DNA of 64,000 nucleotides, taken from the NCBI RefSeq assembly GCF_048771995.1, contig NC_133027.1, forward strand, positions 58,651,501-58,715,500. The letters are read 5' to 3'. Each line of letters opens with the position of its first letter. Positions within the stretch are counted from its first letter, which is position 1. Below the pieces are notes generated by a model. It worked only from the letters and a program-made list of their open reading frames with translations, was not told where the DNA came from and made no database searches. Below, one piece after another: positions 48,030 to 61,900 of the stretch. The translations under genes were made by a program, and so were the position numbers. This DNA is from Taeniopygia guttata (Eukaryota; Chordata; Aves; Passeriformes; Estrildidae).

Positions 48030-51000
48030 TGCATCACTTTTTTTTTTATTATTATGGCCACAGGTACAAACTGAGAAATTATTTTTTGGAGGTGCAATTT
48101 TTGTGAAGCAAATGAGTCATATTGTTAGATCTGGTTCAGATGATGATCTGACAGATGATTTAGATTCATAGAGAATTTGCAGATGCCACTTGTGACTTTC
48201 TGTTGTAGTTACTGGGAACAGATTTTTAATTCTTTGTTGCTGTTTGAGACAGATAGCTTTATTTGTTTCAATTTTTAAATAAAACCAAGCTGTTTGTATC
48301 TTTGAATATGTTTACTGCATCAGCTAGGAAGCCATTTAAATGGTAACAGTGCTAGTGAGCATACTGGAGTACCAAAAAAAAATATTTTGATAGATAGATC
48401 ATAGGTCTTTTTAAGCTCAAAAGCATATATTTGATTGAAATCACACGATGTAACTGATATCATTAAAACAAATATCCCAAATGAGCCATCCCTCACCCTT
48501 CATACCAAAGGGGTGACATAATTTCTGCACATTGTATTGATAGTTTTTGTCATTCAGTACAGAGGTCAGACAAGTAAGCTGGGAAAGCAAGTTGTGTTCC
48601 AAAAGGCCACACCAAATCCCAGCACGAGCTTTTTATCTTCTTTGAATGTAAGATCAGAAGAAATTAACTTTTACTCTGTTTTGTCCACCTGTGTTTACTG
48701 TAGCTAGGGGACCTATTGCTTCTCTATTTGGATTCTATTTATTTAAAAGCAAAATGAGAACAGAAGAGTATATGGGAAGACTCCTAATATGGCAAATTTG
48801 GCAAAAGGAGTCTGTACATTTCCACCCCACACAGTGGTAACTTCAGAGCAGACTGCTGATTGTTTGCCTGGCTAATTTTTCTCCTGTGCTTCCTACTTTA
48901 GGGTATGGCTCTTACAGCATCAGTCTCATTCTTTAGATGTTGTGGAAAATGGCATTTGCATTGAAGTCAGTGATAGCTGAGTGCATGCACTGGAGAAAAT
49001 AAACACAAACATTGCTTTCATTGTCTCTTCCTTCCTCTATGATGTATGCTAAACTTTTGCTTGTGTTGTTTTTTTTGTTACAGAGATACCAGGAATACCA
49101 CTGGAAGTTGTGTCTTCCAGTTCCTTCCTTAAGGAAGGACAAGGAATCAGTTTTTTATTTTTATGTTTTTAATGATGGAAGAGTACCAAGTCACAACTCT
49201 GAAACTTGTTCTACTATGAAAATAGCCCTGCTGCGAACATAGCATGGCTTTGTTTTGCTATTCCACAGAAAAAAAATCAAGAAGCTGATGAGCAAATGGA
49301 AAAATATGTTGGGAAAAAAAATTTTTCTTATAAAAATTTGCACATGTTTATCCTTAGAAACATTTACAAAAGGTAGATGTCTTTTGTTAGGTTCTGAAAC
49401 AACCTGTTCACTGAACAATATGTAACAGTTGAGCTAAATGCTGTTTGCTTTTATCATAGTAGCAGCAGAATGGATGTGACAGTGCCTTTATTACTGTTTG
49501 CAAAGAATGGTATGCAAATTCAGGTTCATACTGCTTGCCAGACACAGAATACTCTCTGTATGGAGAGAGAAATTAGTTTCCATTTTAATGCAAATTTTCC
49601 TGCTTATTGTCTATAGAGCTTTTCTGTCGTATTTGGACATACTGCACGTCAAGCACTTGCATTATTTCCAGAAATCCCACTGAGATATGAGGGGATATGT
49701 AAAACAGTCAGAGAGGCAAATTAATGCTATTTCTTTCTGCCTTCTCTGTATTTCATCATTGATTGAAGACACAATGTGGGAAAAAAGATTTTGACATCCC
49801 TAGTTGAAGTAGTGCATTTTTCAGACCACTGTTATTCATATAGCTTTTTATGTAAATGTGTTCATTGTGTCAAGAAGACACGAAAACCCCAGCAGTCATC
49901 TCAGATTGCACTGTGTGGTACAACCTGCGAGGGAATGATGAACTAAAGTTGCTGTGTTCAACATAGAATGAGTTCTTTGCTGTTAGAACATTTTAGTTTT
50001 GGAAGTGGTAGAAGAGAGACGAGGAAAATATGGCAGGGATAGAAAGCGAGATTTTAAAAAGTCTATCAGAAGGATTTCCTGTTTATCTCACAGCTAATCC
50101 GTTGGAACACTGTCCTGGGATGTGAGTTTATGTTTCCTCTCCAGCTGAAGCAACTCTCCTCAGAGATGCCATCCCCTCCTAATGTTTCAGAGATGAGAGT
50201 CCTTCTCACGCTGTGGCAGATTCCCAGGTCCTGCCTACTGGAACTGCCCCAGTGCTGAGCAAGTGCTCAGCTTTTGCCTGCTCCCCTGGGAAGCAGGACT
50301 GTCAGGTTCTATGTTGCATGTCCTACTTTGGATGGAGTACAGTCCAAAAATTCAGATAACTGCTATGTACACCTGGGGTCTGAGCCCTCTCTTGAAATTT
50401 AGAAATACGTGTTCAAGCTGTCTCAAGCAGAGGAAGGAATCAAACTGAGGTTTCCAGTACCTAGGAGACATCCTCAAGTCAGTGGGGAGACAGAAGTCAT
50501 GCTCACTAATATTGTCCCAAGATATTCCCTGGCTACTCTTCAGCCACATAAGTGTTAAATGGGACACCTGGAATAGGAACCTAGAACAGTTTTTTCTGTG
50601 TTTTTACCGCATGAAAGCAAGTATTGCATATCATACCTCTAGTTTAATAAAGCTTGTGGGTTTATAATTATCTTGGCGACTTTTGGCCTGTGTTCATTTT
50701 GGACTGAAATGCTTCTATAGCCCCCCCAAATACTTGGGAGTGGGAAATACGATTATGTATGCCTGGTTTTCTGAAAAAATGAGAACTCTTGCTTCTACCT
50801 CTTCTACTTTTGTTGCTGTAATTCTCTTGGTATTTTTAACAAACCTTGAGCACTTTTGGGGTGAGGTGGGCATGGGGAATGTATTCATTTGACTCTACTG
50901 TCCAAAGAATTTTTAAAAATGCTTCTTTCTTATTTTTAGAAGATATTTATAAGTTGCCCATATAGTATGTGAACTCATGAATAGCATCACAAGATGACTA

Positions 51001-54000
51001 TTTAAGTGCAACGCAGAATTCCTCAGCTTTATTTGCATCTTCTTTTTTTGGCACATTTCCAACAAATGCATGATACTTAGGTATGTAATTAATGAAATTT
51101 ATATCCTCACTGTATTTTTGTAGAGTCTTTTTTTTCCTTGTCTATTCTTAGTGAATAAAGAAATTTTGCTTTTTTAAACAAGATCTACTACAGTACAATT
51201 CTAAGATAATTTCTATTGATGAAAACTCCCCAGGTGATTAGCAGACTATACTAGAAACCACTCATCAATACTGTCCCTTTGTAAAATGTCTTTGGATTTC
51301 AATAGAGGTGCTTTATGGAGACTGCATCCATGGCATCTGGATTTTCATTTCTAAAAAAATTTGAACGCTGAAAGACCATATATATAACATTAATTCTAAG
51401 TGACATAGCACTTACAGAATGTAATTAAAATGTTACCTAAGAGCTTATCATTCTGTGCACTATATTTTTGTTCTTACAATCTTTCTTAATTGAGAAGTCC
51501 ATTCGGTTGAGTATATTTTTAATCCCTCCACAATTTCATATTGTTGTTTTTCTAAATTTGTTCTGAATGTAAGAATAGATATAGAAACCGTCCACCAGGT
51601 GGTTACTTTATATAAAGCTACATTTTAAAAAAATCTTGGGGTTTGGCAAAAAGTGTAGTCTACTTCACTCCTTATCACCCTTATTCCTATTAACATAATT
51701 ACCATTAATTACATTTTCCTGTAATTTCAAATTATAATTTTCCCCTGGCCATATTGATTGGAGTTTTTTGTTGGTTTGGGTTTGTTTTGGTTTTTTTTTG
51801 GTTTTTTTTTCGGTTCATTGGTTGTAGGGTTTTCTGGTAGGTTGAACTTTGCGTTCTAGAGTAGAGATGGAAGTCTGTCCACCATTCCACAGAAACTGGG
51901 TCAGCATGTGTTGGAGATCTTAGGGTTCATGTCCTCATTACATGTTCTCTCTTCTGAATTCTTTTCTATTTTTCACTGCAATCTATTTTTCATTGGCTTT
52001 TCTCTCATTAATACCACAAAAAGGTCAAACTGAACTTTTCATCTCATCCAGTTTTGGTTTTCTGTTTTTTGGTTTTCTTTGTGAAGTCAAAATTAGGCAA
52101 AAAATAATTTGTCTATCCTTGACTGAAGACCTCTTTTTAAAATCTACACTAATAGCACTGGGATGGAAAAATAGGTTGGATAGACTTTTAATCCTTAAAA
52201 TGCATTATCACGTAAAACAAGGGCAGGGAAATGTGGAAATAAACAGAAAAGCAAAAGGAGTTTCTTGTCAATAGTTTTTGGTAACTGGAGAATTGTCAGA
52301 GCCCAGAAAGGCCATAAAGACTTCTTTGTGTCTTTCAATCAAGTTTTATAGCCAGATAGTTACAAGGCAAATTCATTCTCAATATACAGCCTCTGGAACG
52401 ATGACCATAGCATTCAATTAATCAGATGTGACCAAAATGTCAAGATCCTCATAAAGAAATCTTTCACTCATCTGGGTTACTATATCAATAGATTTTTTTT
52501 TTTTTTGAGTCTGATAAATATAGGGCATGGAATGAATTTACTTATTTATAGTTTCTTCTTATTTCATAGAGATACTGCTTGCCATCCCTCCCATACAGCT
52601 GTAGAGCTCCTTAAATAGGAAAGATGTAGACTGAGTAATCATAATTGCTACTAAAAAGGAGAAAATGCAAAAGGTTGGATCCAAAACAAGATCCAAACCC
52701 AGCTCTGGTGCCCTGCACCCTCTGTGTAATATGTTACCATTACTTCTTTTAAATGTAGTGTTGAAACCCATTTAAGCTCAGATGTTGTCACTGGAAACTC
52801 ATAAAAACACCAGTTTAAGCAATCCCATGCTGGTTGAGCATCACGTTAGCCTGTCTTAGACAATGGCCAGCACCAACTGCTCAGGGGAAAGAGCTTAAGA
52901 AACAACAATGATCCATTCCTCTTTCCTTTCTTCTAGTGATCAGTGCTGCAGGCATTTCCTCCTCTTGATATCACATTAGGGCCATTGTTTAGTTATCCTC
53001 GATGGACCTTTCTCCAATTGACTTGCCTAATGCCATTTTCAACCTGCTAATATTTTTCACATCCAAACTTAATTTAGAAGTGAGTCATACAGCTCAATAT
53101 CTTGTTGTGTGGAAAATTGTTCCCTTTGGTTTTAACTGTTTTTTAACTTGTCATTGGATAAATTATTTTGTTTATATGGCAAGGAATAATGAACAATTGG
53201 TCCTTATTCATCTTCTCTGTCCTAGTTATGATTTTATAAACCTCCTGTCCCCACATGCACAAGCCGTCCTGAGCTGAAGAAAGATGGCCTGCTTTGCTTG
53301 AGCAGGTGTTGAGTCATACTTGCAGCCACCCTTGTCCCCCTTCAGAGTACTCCAGGTTCTACTGTATCCTTTCACAGGGAGCATCATCAGAGTTATACCA
53401 ACGCACTTGCCAGATGTGAAAAATGCGCAACAATGGAAGTACTCCAGGACATAAAATAACAGGATTTGTGGTTTGTCTATAGATTTAATGAGTAACTGGT
53501 TTGGGAGTTTGGTTGGTTTTATCTTGAATAGAAGGGTGACTTTTTTCATCTCTTTCTAAATGAGTTCAAGCTGCTTTGCATTTGGACTAAGCAAGCTAGA
53601 ACTTGCTCTAGAATAGAAATGTTCACTCATAGAGGCACTCTGAAGCAGCTATCCATTTAAAAATGTCTCCCTATCCTGTTATACATCAATTTTCATCCAT
53701 CAACAAACCCTCAGTCTCAGAGCTTTCTGCATTTCTTTCACAGGAGCACTGTGTGGATTAATTATTGCACACTGTTAGTTGAAAATAATTAGTGGCAAAA
53801 TTTAATTACCTTCAACACCAGTTGACTCTTATCCACACATGTGCAAACTATAATTTCCCATTCCTTTGGGATACATTTCTCATATGGGCCGCACATGTTT
53901 TGTAAATTGAAATATGTTGGAGTGTGGATTTCTCTCTCGTTTGTGTTGTCTGCAAACCACAGACACAAGCAAGAGTTCAAAAGGCTTCAGTAGAATAGAG

Positions 54001-57000
54001 TCTGCTCTAGCACAGTAGATGCACAGGTCAATAAACATCCAGGTAGTGTACCTAAGTTGATACTAACTACTGTGTGTGCTTATTTAGACAGAGCTGAGAG
54101 ATTAACTGCCTTCTAGTCTCACTCTGTTGGAGCATGAATATTTTCCACAGTTTTAACTCAGAGAACAACTATTGTCCATTCAGTCCTGCACAAATCTGTA
54201 ATGAAACAATTAAATGGCAAATCCCACAGGTATTTCTAGCAATCAATATTTATGAGAAAACACTATATAGCTGGAATAAAAATTGTCATCGAAACAAAAC
54301 TTTTTCTTAAGCCCAATGTCTAGTATGCATTTTAAGCTAATTTGAATGGGTTTTTTACACAGCTTGATGGAGTTGACTCGTGACCTTTTAATAACAGTTA
54401 AAGGCTCTACAATATAAGATAGTGGACCTCTTACTAGATTCAAGGCATTGAGAAAACAGAGATCTACATGACAGTGATCCAGTACAGCCTCAAGGGACCT
54501 GGATTTGAGTCCTGATATTGCTGATGACCTGTATTATAAGCATGGTAATTTTTCACTTCTGACTTGCTCAGCTGTAGTGTGTTTGCAGAAGACAATTTTT
54601 GCTACATATTTGTAGTCAAACACAATGCAGTCCTCCTTCTCTCTTGGATGTCTGCTAGTCAGGTTCCCTGCTGCATACCTAACAACACAGGGATTTCCTA
54701 AACTTTCCTGCAGAGTATCTTTATGCAATTTGTAATTTCATGAAATTAGTAAGAATTAGTTAGCTGAAGCCAGCAGGGAGTGTCTTTTTTAGCAGAGGAG
54801 GTGAGTCCTTATTCTTTGAGTCTTGTCATATTGGTATTTACTGAGCAGCGGTTCCCTGCACAGCTGTTCAACCTAATGACTCACAAATTCCAAGATACAA
54901 CAGTCTTGTTCTTGCCCATGTTCATGCGCGTGCCATCCTGTCCATTCCTATTGATTAATTTCCAGGCTGAGAGCAGTGTAAGTTACTTGTCTATCAGGAT
55001 AAATTACTCAGCAGAAGAGCTGGGCAGTCTTCTACTAGGTTAGGGCAGCATCCAGAAGAGTCCGGATGTCATATATGTTTTGTAGGAGCAGGACAGGGGA
55101 GAAGAGAGGCCAGGCAAGGGTCACAGTTCCTCTTTGTTGGCCACCAGGTTTGCTCAGTTGTCCATGGAGCCACAGCTTAATCAATTCCAATAAATTGTCT
55201 CCAGGTATGTACTGGAGGTCTATAAGATTCTACAACTCTAGGCTGGTCCAATGTCTTTCTGAATTCATGCAGTATGATCACTTATTCATTTACCAGCAGC
55301 TTTAATTCAAATGCTGTGTCCCCAATATATATTTGTTAGCAATGACCAGATTAGTAAACATACTTCACTGTTGGAGTGATGACTGTCTTCCGTGGGGAGG
55401 GAGCAGTCTGTTTTGTCATTCTAAGAAACTGTTTTCATTTTATCAACAGACTTTGTTTTGCATAGCTGCATAACATGAGACAAAGTTGAACTAATGGTCA
55501 GGTTTAAGGTTACTACTGAGGATTTCAACTTTTCAACTACAGGGGAAAAGGTCTTACATTTTTTTCATCACAATCTCTGTTGAAAATGTTTGAATTTGCC
55601 TAGAAATAATTACTGTTTCCTAGCCCAGTAAGATCTTCCAAAAAATACAAACAGCTGCCTGGAGTTCTGACACCATGCAGATCTGTTTTGTTGTTTGTTT
55701 TTCTTGGTAAACCAGGAGCTTTGTTACAATAGGATGCATATTTTGGCTTTTGAAATGCAGCAAGGAGCACAGGAAATTATATGTGCTGACAAATGGATTC
55801 TGAACTTTTGTTAGGAGGAAACAATTTCAGAGCCTCCACTAGGAAAACTCCACCCATCTTGTTATATGGTGTTTTACCCACTAGCTGCTAAATGACTTAT
55901 GTGCTATGAAGGACATGCATGTTTTCTCTTAGAATAGATTCTTATGCTCAACCCTGCTTGTACACAAAATTTCATAGATTTCACTAAACAAAAATAATTT
56001 TGGTAAATGTTTCAGAAAAAAACACTACTGTATTTAATTTCACTGCTGAGTTCTGTGTTCTTTCAACATAAAAAAAACTCTTCTCCCACTATGTAACAGA
56101 AACACTGCTATTAACTGAAGCTTCAAAGCAATGGTGATGATTTCCATAATATATAGCATGTGGGTCTCTCCCTGTAGCATCTTGTAATAAGGAGAGGGTC
56201 TTTCTCAAAGAGACTTAACATATGTTCTTACTATCTGTTTTCTTTGAAGTAATTTAGTGACAAAGGGCAAGGCACTGCCAAGTGGAACGGAAGATTTGCT
56301 CTTGTGGGTGAGGGACAGTCAGGAAGGTCGGTGTCTCAGGGCTGGGATTTCCCATCCATGCTGCATGCACTTGGCTGGGCCACTGACCATTGTTTCAAGT
56401 GATATGCTGTGCTGGCTCCCACACAAGATGATTTTTTCTATGTCACATTTACTGAACAAGCTCTTCTCACAATATCTGGGATAACGGCTCATTGTGGCTT
56501 CTGTGAATACAGGGGAAATTCCTGGCATATTCCAGGACCCCATTTGAAGGCCCCTCAGTGACTGAAAATAGGAGTGAACCTTTCTTGAAGGTACATGAAC
56601 TGGGAATCTGAGAGTAAAATTTACTTTCCACTGTGGGAAAAAAAATAGTGCTGTCTTGGCTTTCTGCATGGTCTTTTCTTTAGGGCGATGTATATCGCAC
56701 ACATTTTTGTCATTATGCAGTAAAAGTATCAAGTTATAGATAGGAACCTGTTGTTCCTCTACGTTTTCCTTATTCTGGAGTTCCTGATTTATTAAGGAAG
56801 CTGTACCAATCAGGGCACCCCTTCTAATGTTAGACTGTGAAAAAAAAAGAAAGAGGAATGCATTAAGTGTTTTGGGACTGAGGCTTCTAGGGAAGATGTA
56901 TTAACTTCATTTAGCCAATCTTATATTACAGCATTAACTTTGTCTCTGGTATATTCTTTGCGATATTCCAAGGAAAGAAACCTGTATGACAGAAATTAAG

Positions 57001-58765
57001 AAAACAATAGAATAATGGATAAACTTTTGGCTTTAGAACATCATGGCTTATTTCATTTCCCCTCCAACTATCTGATCTCTCTCTCCCCTCACGTGTCAGA
57101 TGAATTCTCGGGGTCACATATGTCATCTGGTTTTGGGGTGTTAATCTCCTAGGGCAAGGAGGTCAAATATATAAGCTATAATACACTGATCAATATAATG
57201 GTTAGCTAGTGAAGGTTGATCAATTAATAAAAATTATTAAAACTACAATCACTCTTTTATTGTAAGAATGATGCTTCCATGGAACATAGACATCTTATAT
57301 AAAGGTGGGGCTGCCTCTTGACTTGTTTCCTACTTCCAGATTTCCTTTTTAACTGTGGCAGGAAGACTGGGATTGTGACAATGGGAAGGGGAAACACAGA
57401 AGAACAGTTAGTAGCAGTAAGTTTTCTCATGTTTAGAAATAGCCTCTGTGTGCAAAAACAATGTCAGCAGCTTTCGGCAATTTCAGTGATGGGTTTTGTT
57501 TTCTCAGACCTGACCACCCCCTGTTCATCAGTCTTTTCATATCCATCAGTCATGAGTCTGAGTCTCTCAGCATCCCCATGCTGAGCTGTCATTAATCAGT
57601 TTGCACTTTGGAAACTGCTTCTGAGTCTGCTTATGGCACAGCTCAGGCAGCAGGGACCACCTCTATTTCAGCTTATTATAAGCACAGTAAAACTTTTCAC
57701 TGTCCTGTATAAGAGGAAAGATAGAAATGTAAGTTCTTCCAGACCATTGGGAGAACCAATGGCAAGATGATGTCAGCCATTCCAGAGCAAAAAGGAACAG
57801 AGGGTCAAGTCTGATGTACACTCACTAGAGTGGTGTGTATACTCTTATCTGGTGTCTGAAGTCAGATGCAACTTTTTAATTATTTTCATGCCTTATAACA
57901 TCAATACTATGCAAGCTCACCAGTGGGCAACAGCATAGTTCTGGTGTGAAAACACATAGCTAAGATTTGAGACCAATGCTCAAATTCCAGCCTCATCACA
58001 CCATTAAATTATAAGTTTACAATTTTCTGTCATTAAACTTCATCTATGGGTAGTGAAAGCTGAGCAGCAGTGAAGACTCAAACCATTGTGTCACATAGTG
58101 AACTGTGCTACGCCAGGATAAAGTCAAACAATTGAATACTAAACACGTCCAAATCCCTTCTGTGTTACAGTGTCCACCAGCAGGACTGCAACTGCACCAT
58201 GGGATCCTGAATTGCAAGTCCTTTTATTTGAAGGCAAGGGACACACATCCTAAAGAATAGTATAATTTTATCACTTAGTTTATTATATTAGGCCAAAATG
58301 CTCTAATGAGTATCTAGATCAATTATGCTTTTTCATAATTGCCATCTTTTTATAGGGTAGTGCTAAAAAATCTAGTACTTTGGTTTATCATTCACATCAG
58401 AATGGCCTACACCCTTCTGAATTTGGGAACCTAAATATAACTGTAGGTTCCTGTTCATATTTTTTATGTTTCTTTGCAGAAGAATGGTTCTCCTTTGCAC
58501 AGTTCTGTCCTGCGTGAGGAGCCACCAAGGTTGTTATTTATTGTGGTTATTATGTATGAAAATGGAAGAAAACAACTTCTTTCACAATCAAATGTAAAGT
58601 AGAGGTGAAAGAAAAGGTTTAGTTGCAGCAACCTTTGCTGTTTCAGCTGTTTGCACTAATGCTAGTAAGGTGCTTGAGTGCAACTGCTTTTGCTTTTGAA
58701 CAGAGTGCCCCATCCTGTCTCCCTTTGGTGCTGGGGACTTGGTGGAAGGTTTGCTTTGTCTGCAG
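48030..58765. other. Gene-free sequence
   Basis: AT-rich intergenic-looking DNA with a T/G-rich simple repeat at 51763-51811 and a partial CTCF-like site near 51592. The frames present are short and resemble no protein family. Confidence 0.65.
51763..51811 (+). repeat. T/G-rich simple repeat
   Basis: A run made only of T and G with long T blocks, like those at 28018 and 29990. Confidence 0.9.
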
Positions 58766-58900
58766 GAAATCTGTCTGCTTTCACCTGTAATCAAAAGACT
58801 GATGTACCATACCCAGGCCCTTATGAGAATTGTCCTCCCTCAGTGCAGCAGATCCCAAGGGAGGTGTGGATGGAGTTCCTGAGCATCATATGGGAGAAAG
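58766..58900 (+). other. Candidate exon (speculative)
   Basis: A 135-base stretch is bordered by a good acceptor (TTGCTTTGTCTGCAG) and a good donor (AAAG/GTGAGA). It is open in phase 1 and reads in part CNQKTDVPYPGPYENCPP and VQQIPREVWMEFLSII, without resemblance to a family I know. Its GC is higher than around it. It could be a non-coding 5' exon of the downstream gene (PLEKHG1 by synteny with human), a lncRNA exon, or chance. Confidence 0.2.
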
Positions 58901-61900
58901 GTGAGAAAGGTTATACCCAAACTAACCTGGTTTGTTACAAAGTTTTGGGCATGTTCTAACTTTGATTAATGAACTGTTCTGCCCCAAATATTTCTTGGAT
59001 GTCTACATTACCATTTTCAATTGTGCTAACTCAAACAAACCAGCAATCAATTAACTAGAATTACAAAACTCTAGGCTAAACAAAGCCATCATGAAGAAAC
59101 TGGCTTTCAGCCCAGTATCTGCTGATGGTGGGATATGAAACAGCCTATTGATTCTGCAGCTCTCGAATTCTTGTGCAAAAGTAAAAACAATGCTATTTGC
59201 CTTTTCAATAGGGAGAGAAAAAAAATCCCATTTTATTCAGTACCTCCACTTAGAAAAGGCAAACTACATTATGGAGCCAACTTTTAGAAGCTTGTACAGA
59301 AAGAAGTGCTTCCAGCACATTCAGAAAACTTCCGTTTAGAGTTATACAAACTCTAGAAGAAAGGCAAGAACACTAAATTTTAAATCAGATTTATATGTCC
59401 ACCTGTCAAAAATGCTGTGCAAAATTTTTGAGGTATTCTTATCTTTCATCAAAAATGCAATTTGAGACGATAAAACAGCTCTTTCAAGTTTTTGTGCTGG
59501 TGACTGTCAAGTTTATTGTTACTACTATGATATTTAGTGCTTTTCATCTGGCTTCAGATGACAGAACTCTAAAATGTATGAAGATCTCAGCTTCTAGTAT
59601 TCATGCTTTGGGGGAAAAACTTGGAAACTTGAAACAAACACAAATGGCTTAAATAAGAGGACAAGCAGCAACAACTGAAAACACCACTTTCCTAAACTAC
59701 TTCTTTTTAATTAATTCTCTGGTCTGGAGGAGCAATTTTGTAGTTCTTCAATATGTGAGGGCTGCCAATACAAGAAGCATGCAGTAATTGTAAAAGCAAT
59801 AACCAGTCCAGCTGCATTCCCTGTGCAGAAACTGAGAGGGACAACAAGCCATAAATAGTGGTGTCACCGCTACTCTTTGCCTCAGTTAAGAAGTATTATT
59901 ATTCTAAACACAAAACAAACTATTGCTTGGCCTCCAACTGAAAGCTTCAAAGCCTCATAAATCTGCCAGGTCAAAGCCAATTTTCATTGGAATTTTGGAA
60001 GGGAACTTCTTGAAAGAAATAACCAGTGCTAATTTTAATTTCCTTTTAGTACTTGTTTTAACAGCCTTGTCCAAACTCAGTGTCCTTCAAATGGAAGAAT
60101 ACAATTTTTCCTCTGATATACCTCATTCTATGTTTGCCAATAGCTCAGCACTAGACTACTACATCAAGCACAAGCAGAACATCTACAATGAGTATACATT
60201 TTCCTTTAACCCAAAGCTGCTGAGAACTGTCCTCAGGCAGAGATTGATGTTATGAGGGCTGCATGTTAATCACTGATGGGCTTTGTGTGGACTGTTGCTG
60301 CCTAAGCTGTTGTCTCCAAGGTCTCAGTCAAGGCAGATGCTTTTCCTTCAGTGTAAAACTTTTTTAGATTTGTTCAATAACAGGTTTGGAAACTGCTGCC
60401 AATGAGGAGTTTTGCTGGCTCAAAAACATGAAGAAGGTTTTGATTTTTTTTTTAATAAAAAGGAAAAATACTTCCATGAGAGCTCAGCAGACATCTGAGG
60501 CAATTTTCAGAAAAGTCTACTCAAAAGGAAGGATGTGTGTATGTGTTCTCTCTCTGATTGCCCTTCCAAGAATAATGGTTTTCCTTTACTTTTTCTGCTT
60601 CAGAGTATCTTCCCAGGTGGAAAGGAAAGCCTTCCCACCCTTCCCAAAAGGGAGAGGGTGCTGGTGAGAAATGATGGTGTTTTTCCTCCCTTTTCTTAAG
60701 AAATTTCTCTTCTGCTATTATAACACTTAATTGTCATCATGCATTGTATTCTACACAGACAATGTGCTTGCAGCACAGTGTTTTCTAGACTCAGTATTTT
60801 ATCATTATAATATATGGCATTACATGTTTGCTAATATGCAAGGGAAACAAGATGAGAAATATAAATTAAAATCTGAGATCTCTTTCTTTCTAGGGATATT
60901 TATTCCATTTTCATGGTTATGAAATTACCTTCTCCTTCTGTGAAAAAAAGAATTGGCTCCAAGAATCAATGAATGCAGTGATAGGATAGACATGATTAGT
61001 CCAAGATCCCCACAAAGAACTTCAAAAATAAGAAAAGTGGCAAAAGGATGGGTTGTAGAGTGAGAGAGATTGATCAAGATATTTGGTATTGTGAGAAAAT
61101 TCTCTCTTTTTCCCCACTTGCTAAATCTTTTGCCCCAGAAAGGCACAACTGATGTTAACAAACATTTGGCTTAATTTTCTTTCTTTTTTTTTTTTTTTTT
61201 GAAAGCATACAATGGGCCCATACCATACACTCAGCCGGTCAAAACACTTGGTCTTGGGCCTAAAGAAAGTCGGCATAAAAGTGTGGGGTTTTTTTTCAAT
61301 TAAAAAAAAGAAGGTAGTAAAAAGGACTGCTTTACATAGTTCAAGTGATTAGGGTAGAACAGAAAAATATTCCACCTCTAACATGTTTCTTTGCTTGTTA
61401 ACTACTGTCAAAAGGGACCTCATTCTGGGAAATGTGCTGAAAGAAGCTTTTCTTTGTATACCGTGCATATCAGCTGCCTGGTAGACAAAGAAAGATTTTT
61501 GTGACTCCCTTGTATTTATATACAAGAGTGAAAAACAGTGTCTGCATCTGTAGGTATTGTTTTCCAGTGAAACAATTTCATGTCATACCCGTCCATAAGA
61601 TTCAGAAGAATACTATTGCTGGCTATAATAACATGTTGTGATTAAAACAGATCTTAACTCCGTAGGCCAAAACCAAATATATAGGCTTGAGAGCATTTTT
61701 AAATTTTTTGCTTCTTTCTTTTTGCTTCTCTGTTTTGCCCCCGATTGACTCTGCACTTCTGGACTTCTTGCTCTACTAGTAAATCTCTTAACCTTATTAA
61801 CATAGGCTCTTATTAAAGGAATTCCTCCAGGAATGGTAAACAGATAGTTACTGACTACCAAAGCAAATCAAGGCTTCAGACACAAGTTATTCTTGGTTTT

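Noticed and set aside
51592..51605. CTCF site (CCACCAGGTGGTTA)
   Set aside because: The first eleven bases fit, but the required GC at the end of the core is lost; too weak to list.
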